IMG/VR virus record: IMGVR_UViG_3300030085_002354
Span: 1 to 42,436 of that record
Reading direction: 5' to 3' (one strand)
Source of the DNA: a virus
DNA: 42,436 nucleotides
A program made the translations under genes and the position numbers. Shown here piece after piece: positions 39,501-42,436 of this stretch; within the stretch, counting starts at the first letter, position 1, and the number at the start of each line of letters is the position of its first letter. The notes below the pieces were generated by a model. It was not told the origin of the DNA. It searched no databases and was given only the letters and a program-made list of their open reading frames with translations.

Positions 39501-40872
39501 TCTTTCCGAACCTGGTGGTTGGACTGCTACTGTAACTTCTTCTACCGAAAGTGGCGATTCTTTCGGAGCATATTTGACTGCTTCACCCGCATTTGATAGT
39601 GATCAAACTGAAGTTCTGGTTTACCACAGAAATCATGGTATGCACAACAGAACCAATAATGTTAAGATTGAAGGTGTTACCTCTGAAGTTTCACCCACAA
39701 CACTAACTAGTGCTCTTGCTACAGGTGGTACATCTATCTCTGTTCAAGATGGTTCTCAGTTCCATACCGTTGTTAATGGTGCTGCTATTAGTAATACCAA
39801 CCCTGGATATCTCAAGATTGGTAGTGAAATTATTAAATACAGCACAGTTTCTAGTGATGGAAAGACAATCACCGTAGCAACTTCTGGTAGGGGTGCAGAA
39901 TCCACAACAGAAGCTACACATGCCTCTGGGGCAACTGTTGAGTGTTATAACCTCGATGGTATTCCTCTAACTGATCTGAACAAGACACATACAAGTGTTT
40001 CGTGTCCTTGGTTAGATACCTACATGCTACACACTACTGGTGTTGCAAATGAGGGCATCAGAAGTGGTGGTAATCTTGTATTTGCTACGCAGAACGTACA
40101 GTTTGAAACTCTCACACCTAGCATTTCCGTTATGGATATGCCAGAAACCCTTATCACTGCTAGTGTAAATACTACTAGTGCAACATCTATTGGTGATGGA
40201 AGCACATCAGTTGATCAGGCATCTTTCGTCAACGATGGTAAGTATGTTCCTGTTACTTTGAATGATCTCAATCAGTTCGATAATCCTAGAATGATTTGTT
40301 CTGAGGTTAATGAACTCGCTAAACTGAATGGTGGTAAATCTTTCACCATGAGGATTGATCTTTCTACAGACAAGACTTCACTTTCTCCTGTAGTTGACCT
40401 TGACAGATGCTCTCTGATCACAACAACCAACCGCATCAATGAGTGGCCTGGTGGTCCTGATCCCTATGGTCAGCAGTCACAGATTGATACAACCCAGGAT
40501 GTATCTACTCTGCCTTTTGGTGATCAAAATGACGCAGTGTATATCACTCGTCTCGCTAGATTGATCAGAGAATCAAGATCTCTGAGAATTGACTTCCAAA
40601 TGTCTCGTCCTCCTGAATCGACAGTAAAAATTTACTATCGCGCATTCAAGGCAGGCACGAACGAAGATGTCGATTCTATCGGTTGGACCCTTATGGAACT
40701 GCCTCTTCAGTATGATTCTTCTCCTTCGGAAGAAGTTCTTTGGAAGGATTATTACTATGAAGTCAGTGGTTTGAACTTCAATGCATTCCAAATTAAGATT
40801 GTAATGAGATCTTCAAACCAGGCAAGAGTTCCTTTACTTGCTGACCTGCGCTGTATTGCTCTCGCAACCTAA
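33535..40872 (+). CDS. Large DUF4815-like baseplate/fibre protein
   Basis: This 2445-residue protein starts with a segment I recognise from DUF4815-type phage structural proteins: YYDDFDKDKNFYRVLFRPGF, then QARELTTVQSILQNQVE. Six GxTSGA-like modules occur near residues 503, 902, 1501, 1566, 1891 and 1957. Residues about 1365-1462 are very basic (21 Arg in about 97 residues) and end in IPWIRSRNIGF and RFYAFFDG. Around residues 1680-1830 lies a conserved-looking block (DPLAQSFIIDEEGGMFLSG, then DIFFNTKDDNIPISMQIRTM). An IGxExIxY module sits at about 2056-2139. The C-terminal 200 residues are a compact domain ending ADLRCIALAT. It follows gp8 with a one-base overlap, in the place where T4 has genes 9-12. 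Probably a peripheral baseplate or fibre-anchoring protein; the precise role is not established here. Confidence 0.85.
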   Translation: MAQNTNLNVTPYYDDFDKDKNFYRVLFRPGFPIQARELTTVQSILQNQVESIGTHLFKDGAMVIPGQVGYDLSVSAILLQESFLGSDVETYRTQLDGTIIEGLTTGVKAKVLYSISATESERGYVTLYVKYIDSGDTTSATGLKTFQINEQLIADKEITFGSTLIEIGTPFAQLLPVNATAVGSTAYISEGVYYIRGHFVNVPTSYLILDQYGSNPSYRVGLEILESIVTPEDDESLNDNAAGTSNYSAPGGHRFKIGTQFVKRLITDVADKDFLELLRINNSRVENFVERTEYSELEKSLARRTYEESGDYVLDTFDVTAREHLNDGFNGGVYNNGETSADGNEAQEGKLALEVSPGTAYVRGYRTEFITPQFVDVDKPRDFESRQNGIINFNLGNFIKVYDVYGWPEISGDGVTDAYQIVDLYDDWAANATSSVKSGANRIGRARVVQLQKSSTALAATSLFGTSPTITGGVYDLWFFDAQMFTVLNISNPETYTVGTKITGKTSGASGYVADTGNNTHYIYLEQVTGTFTNNELLQINGRDVGTLEAAWSYQLTDVRSSFGKDGSNNIRFGCNWILNDSRPIEASTIDVDQAADDELTGFRTRFEKDLRPGDVVTTTISTLEGENTLRIKRVDPTAIGTTTTNKKSTVADGDVIFDYADQIAALDQSLMVGTVNDGEYTEMVRMRPFIFQKDYQNGELSFDLPEDVMKSLDDESFFVYRNFASKTVTTGSITFTVPETESFGALSSDNYILTVIANGGSSTYSNGENIDLDAQVDAGNLTATFGANNQSLTVAGLGSVATVTLTALVSKNTVAKKLKTASKMQALKVFKTKEDVVDQPTGLSFSNLYGTRVEDEDISFGVNDVYRVHAVYESYDDNDASAPYVVLTESVFFGSGTLIVGKTSGARGRVISFQNSDLKLYYVALNEIPFIQGETINGFNASNEAITGIIDDATSSVFLGSKVITDEFTLEAGQRTNFYDVSKLTRLSSSVAPTRRLLIIFDYLIHASSGDYFSSESYTGISYKEIPQYKLDGSIKFIRDQIDFRPGVKELRNGSGTIGAPYYVNCTTFDFVSRVFDTTGGSGGSTIFDIMQVNSSFRADYSWYLPRLDRLYLSHDGILKVAKGVSGYNLIEPTRMENAMLLATLEYKPYVFDPERDVIITPEIQKRYTMKDIGDLEDRLTHVEYYTSLSLLESQADNTKTYDENGFDRLKNGYVVDDFTDHTTGDVLNADYKCSLDFREGQLRPQHYTTNVGLQFNATASSNVVKTDGNVVMLPYENVAVVTQPYASRTENVNPFNVFTFIGRIDLTPASDDWIDIERLPARVENVEGDFSAVARDLQVDQNGFAPIQWQSWQTTWTGETTISRNRFRSRSGTFGVGRQLGRAGHGQRRQGLFYLHERRTVRVVNNQARQGVRTRIIPKIERKSLGDTILSRSNIPWIRSRNIGFNVDRMKPRTRFYAFFDGVPVTNYITPKVIELIKNSSTDARTNETPFVVGETVIGQTSGCQLKVSAPDDGYKTNPYGKGTEALPTSYASQTEYLNHDITALSETISPDFFGNMQVGEVLIGQTSGAVAVVRDRRLLTDNVGNVQGAFFIPSPKNDANPRWATGTRAFRFTTSEENSKTPGEVDSSADTTYSATGTLQTVRENILAVRNAEIVRDTVTEERVVQTTRTETRQIGWYDPLAQSFIIDEEGGMFLSGVDIFFNTKDDNIPISMQIRTMENGYPTKTILPFSDVTITPDNIEISDSAAVATRFTFKAPVYIKSSVEYCFVLLSDSNEYKVWISRMGDVDVTGTRTISEQPYAGVLFKSQNASTWTADQYEDLKFTIYRANFTETSGSVVLNNTPQGKGNNGVHRLIENPIQTIKPKLVLSLGPAATQYTFSQGARILQQTSNATATVVETTTSSSVSDTLTVNDVSGSWLQGTNNTYLVRSSEAIATMVVGSSSGTLEVGDIVTGGTSNSIGIVKTWDGSANLVLQYITGAFTDTETLSEPGGWTATVTSSTESGDSFGAYLTASPAFDSDQTEVLVYHRNHGMHNRTNNVKIEGVTSEVSPTTLTSALATGGTSISVQDGSQFHTVVNGAAISNTNPGYLKIGSEIIKYSTVSSDGKTITVATSGRGAESTTEATHASGATVECYNLDGIPLTDLNKTHTSVSCPWLDTYMLHTTGVANEGIRSGGNLVFATQNVQFETLTPSISVMDMPETLITASVNTTSATSIGDGSTSVDQASFVNDGKYVPVTLNDLNQFDNPRMICSEVNELAKLNGGKSFTMRIDLSTDKTSLSPVVDLDRCSLITTTNRINEWPGGPDPYGQQSQIDTTQDVSTLPFGDQNDAVYITRLARLIRESRSLRIDFQMSRPPESTVKIYYRAFKAGTNEDVDSIGWTLMELPLQYDSSPSEEVLWKDYYYEVSGLNFNAFQIKIVMRSSNQARVPLLADLRCIALAT

Positions 40873-41111
40873 TGGAAGAAGAACAAGAATTGATCCCAGT
40901 TGAAGGAAGGGAGGGTCTTTTTAGAGACCCCTCTTCAAATGCTATCGTTAATGGTAACATGGACGAATATGCTAAATATATGGCATCTTACAATAGACGC
41001 CAGAGAGAAAAGTCTGAGAAAGAAGCTTTACAAAATGAAGTTTCTCAGTTAAAATCTGAAATGAGTGACATCAAATCACTCTTACTAACGTTAGTCCAAA
41101 ATCAAAAGTAA
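40872..41111 (+). CDS. Small coiled-coil structural-operon protein
   Basis: The 79-residue product has an N-terminal segment IPVEGREGLFRDPSSNAIVN followed by a long charged helix with heptads (KEALQNEVSQLKSEMSDIKS, then LLLTLVQ). It overlaps the stop of the large preceding gene by one base (TAATG), so translation is coupled. Small proteins of this layout, a short R-D-x-x-S-x-A-I-x-N strand plus a coiled coil, recur in structural operons of marine T4-like phages as I remember them. It could be a trimeric linker or fibre chaperone; this is inference. Confidence 0.75.
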   Translation: MEEEQELIPVEGREGLFRDPSSNAIVNGNMDEYAKYMASYNRRQREKSEKEALQNEVSQLKSEMSDIKSLLLTLVQNQK

Positions 41112-41116
41112 ACATT

Positions 41117-41344
41117 ATGGCAGTTGAACAGGTATCGCAAGAAGAAATGCTCAAGCAGTTCCAAGAGCGTTTCTCTCGGTTGATTGAAGAAAATCAGCAA
41201 CTTGCTGCAAAAATTAAAGAGAATGAAACTACTGCACTTAAACTGCAAGGTGCAATCGAAACACTACAGTATTATAATCCTCAGGAGGAAGAAACCGCTT
41301 CCCATCCTCCCGATGAAGTTGACGAAGTAGAAACTGAAGAGTGA
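41117..41344 (+). CDS. Small coiled-coil protein with acidic tail
   Basis: The 75-residue product is helical over residues 5-52 with heptad spacing (EEMLKQFQERFSRLIEENQQ, then LAAKIKENETTALKLQGAIE). It ends in a tail of about 20 residues that is mostly Glu, Asp, Pro and Thr. It starts five bases after the preceding small coiled-coil gene and is the last gene before a strong terminator, so it closes this operon. The pair of adjacent coiled-coil proteins may form a hetero-oligomer. No family name is certain. Confidence 0.72.
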   Translation: MAVEQVSQEEMLKQFQERFSRLIEENQQLAAKIKENETTALKLQGAIETLQYYNPQEEETASHPPDEVDEVETEE

Positions 41345-41348
41345 TTAG

Positions 41349-41372
41349 GGGGGCAGTAATGCCCCCTTTTTT
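41349..41372 (+). terminator. Strong intrinsic terminator
   Basis: GGGGGCA at 41349-41355 pairs with TGCCCCC at 41360-41366 over the tetraloop GTAA, followed directly by six T residues at 41367-41372. This is a textbook rho-independent terminator, placed five bases after the stop of the second coiled-coil gene. Confidence 0.9.
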
Positions 41373-41377
41373 ACTAG

Positions 41378-41385
41378 CATAAATA
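41378..41385 (+). promoter_or_regulatory. T4-type late promoter CATAAATA
   Basis: CATAAATA follows the terminator by five bases, so transcription is ended and restarted within about 40 bases. The expected start near 41392 gives a leader of about 32 bases for the tail-fibre gene at 41424. Confidence 0.75.
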
Positions 41386-41423
41386 ACTTGGAAGCATTAT
41401 CTCTAATCGGGTTGTCGTAAAAA

Positions 41424-42436
41424 ATGGCAAATAGAATTCAATTAAGACGAGGTGGCGCTCAGGAATGGGCGAACGCTAACCCTACTCTCGCTCAAGGCGA
41501 ATTGGGTATTGAACTTGACACAGGTCGTTTCAAGATCGGTGACGGTGTTTCGGCATGGAACACGCTGAGATATGAACGTCCTGTTGAATCTACGTCCAAC
41601 ACGGCGAATACTCTGGTTCAGAGAGATGCTGATGGTAACTTTGCTGCAGGTACGGTTACTGCAACATTAATCGGTAATGCTTCTACCGCTTCTCGTCTTG
41701 CATCGGCACGTCAGATTCAATTAGGTGGTGACCTGACAGGTTCTGCTATTTTTGATGGTTCTACAAACATCACAATTGCTTCAAACCTTGATCTGATCTC
41801 TACGCTCCCTCATTATGATGGTACAACTAGCGCATCTGGTGAATACACAAAAGTCACCGTTGACGCTAAAGGTAGAATTACTAATGCTTCAACTCCTTCC
41901 ACACTTGCAGACTATAACCTGAACGGTACTGTAGAAGGTCAATCTGCACAACCCTATGATTTAGACCTGGTTGCTATTGCTGGTCTGACCACCACAGGTA
42001 TGCTTTCCAGAACTTCTGGTGGTAACATGGCTACCAGAACTATCACTGGTACTCCATCCAGAATTTCTATTAATAATGGTGATGGTGTTAATGGTAACCC
42101 CACCATTGATATGATTACAACTGCTGTTGTGGCAGGTGATTATAATACAGAATCCCTAACATCAGTATCTGCTCTTGGTTCTAATAACGAACCTTTTGGA
42201 ACACAAACTGTAAACGCTACGAAATTTACAGTTGACCAATACGGTCGTTTAACAAGTGCAACAAATGTACCTATTGCTACTGCTACTGAGGGTAGTAAGT
42301 ATGCTAACTATGATGCAGGGACTGCTTATTCTAGATATGCAATCATTCAGAATGCATCCAAGGTATACCAAGCGATTGCGGACATTAGTGCTGGTGCTGG
42401 TGCTCCTACTCATTCCAGTGGTGATTCTGGATCATG
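41424..42436 (+). CDS. Tail fibre protein, 3' end outside window
   Basis: At least 337 codons are open to the right edge without a stop. The N-terminus (MANRIQLRRGGAQEWANANP, then TLAQGELGIELDTGRFKIGD, then GVSAWNTL) is the baseplate-attachment domain found at the start of Bordetella phage Mtd and many phage tail fibres. Next comes a fibre-shaft segment typical of trimeric tail fibres (GNASTASRLASARQIQLGGD, LTGSAIFDGSTNITI), then repeats of the form Y-T-K-V-T-V-D-A-K-G-R-I-T-N-A and FTVDQYGRLTSATNV. Beyond residue 300 the sequence becomes less regular (KYANYDAGTAYSRYAIIQN). It has its own late promoter and is separated from the preceding operon by a strong terminator. The receptor-binding tip lies outside the window. 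Confidence 0.85.
   Translation, partial: MANRIQLRRGGAQEWANANPTLAQGELGIELDTGRFKIGDGVSAWNTLRYERPVESTSNTANTLVQRDADGNFAAGTVTATLIGNASTASRLASARQIQLGGDLTGSAIFDGSTNITIASNLDLISTLPHYDGTTSASGEYTKVTVDAKGRITNASTPSTLADYNLNGTVEGQSAQPYDLDLVAIAGLTTTGMLSRTSGGNMATRTITGTPSRISINNGDGVNGNPTIDMITTAVVAGDYNTESLTSVSALGSNNEPFGTQTVNATKFTVDQYGRLTSATNVPIATATEGSKYANYDAGTAYSRYAIIQNASKVYQAIADISAGAGAPTHSSGDSGS

Overview
The window looks like the late (virion structure) region of a T4-like cyanomyovirus, a contractile-tailed phage of marine Synechococcus or Prochlorococcus. Three genes in T4-like order are recognisable from sequence: gene 25, gene 6 and gene 8 homologues. The late-promoter element NATAAATA sits in front of the structural modules, as described for T4-like cyanophages. 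A small basic 48-residue protein next to gene 25 and a string of tiny overlapping genes at the left edge also fit that group. All genes I can support are on the + strand. The host cannot be fixed from this window alone.

Layout. Positions 1-951 hold six small, often overlapping genes: two short N-terminal-hydrophobic proteins, an acidic protein, and conserved-looking hypotheticals. Positions 952-1185 are non-coding and hold a cluster of three cyanobacterial-type DnaA-box sequences and a near-perfect sigma70 promoter that carries a direct repeat. Positions 1186-2195 hold four small hypotheticals, one with an AbrB-like fold signature. From 2185 the structural genes begin: a 911-residue glycine-repeat structural protein, a PAAR-type tail-spike tip protein, two very small proteins, gp25, gp6, and then a single 18.2-kb gene coding for 6070 residues in the position where T4 has gene 7. 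Next come a gp9/gp10-type protein with a C-terminal cupredoxin domain, a 1405-residue YHYH/cupredoxin protein, gp8, a 2445-residue DUF4815-like structural protein, two small coiled-coil proteins, a strong terminator, and the start of a tail-fibre gene that runs off the right edge.

How they work together. gp25, gp6 and gp8 are baseplate wedge proteins and the PAAR protein caps the central spike. The giant protein, the cupredoxin/YHYH proteins, the DUF4815-like protein and the last gene are most likely wedge-peripheral and fibre components that contact the cell surface. They share a small vocabulary of repeated modules: the G-S-G-Y repeat, a surface-loop module with an NGV core, an IGxExIxY module and a GxTSGA module. 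They also carry candidate ligand-binding domains (LamG-like, carbohydrate-binding-like, EF-hand, type-1 copper site).

Most notable are the giant mosaic protein, the apparently intact amicyanin-type copper ligand sets in two neighbouring virion proteins, and the DnaA-box cluster. No integrase, tRNA, CRISPR array or insertion sequence was seen.
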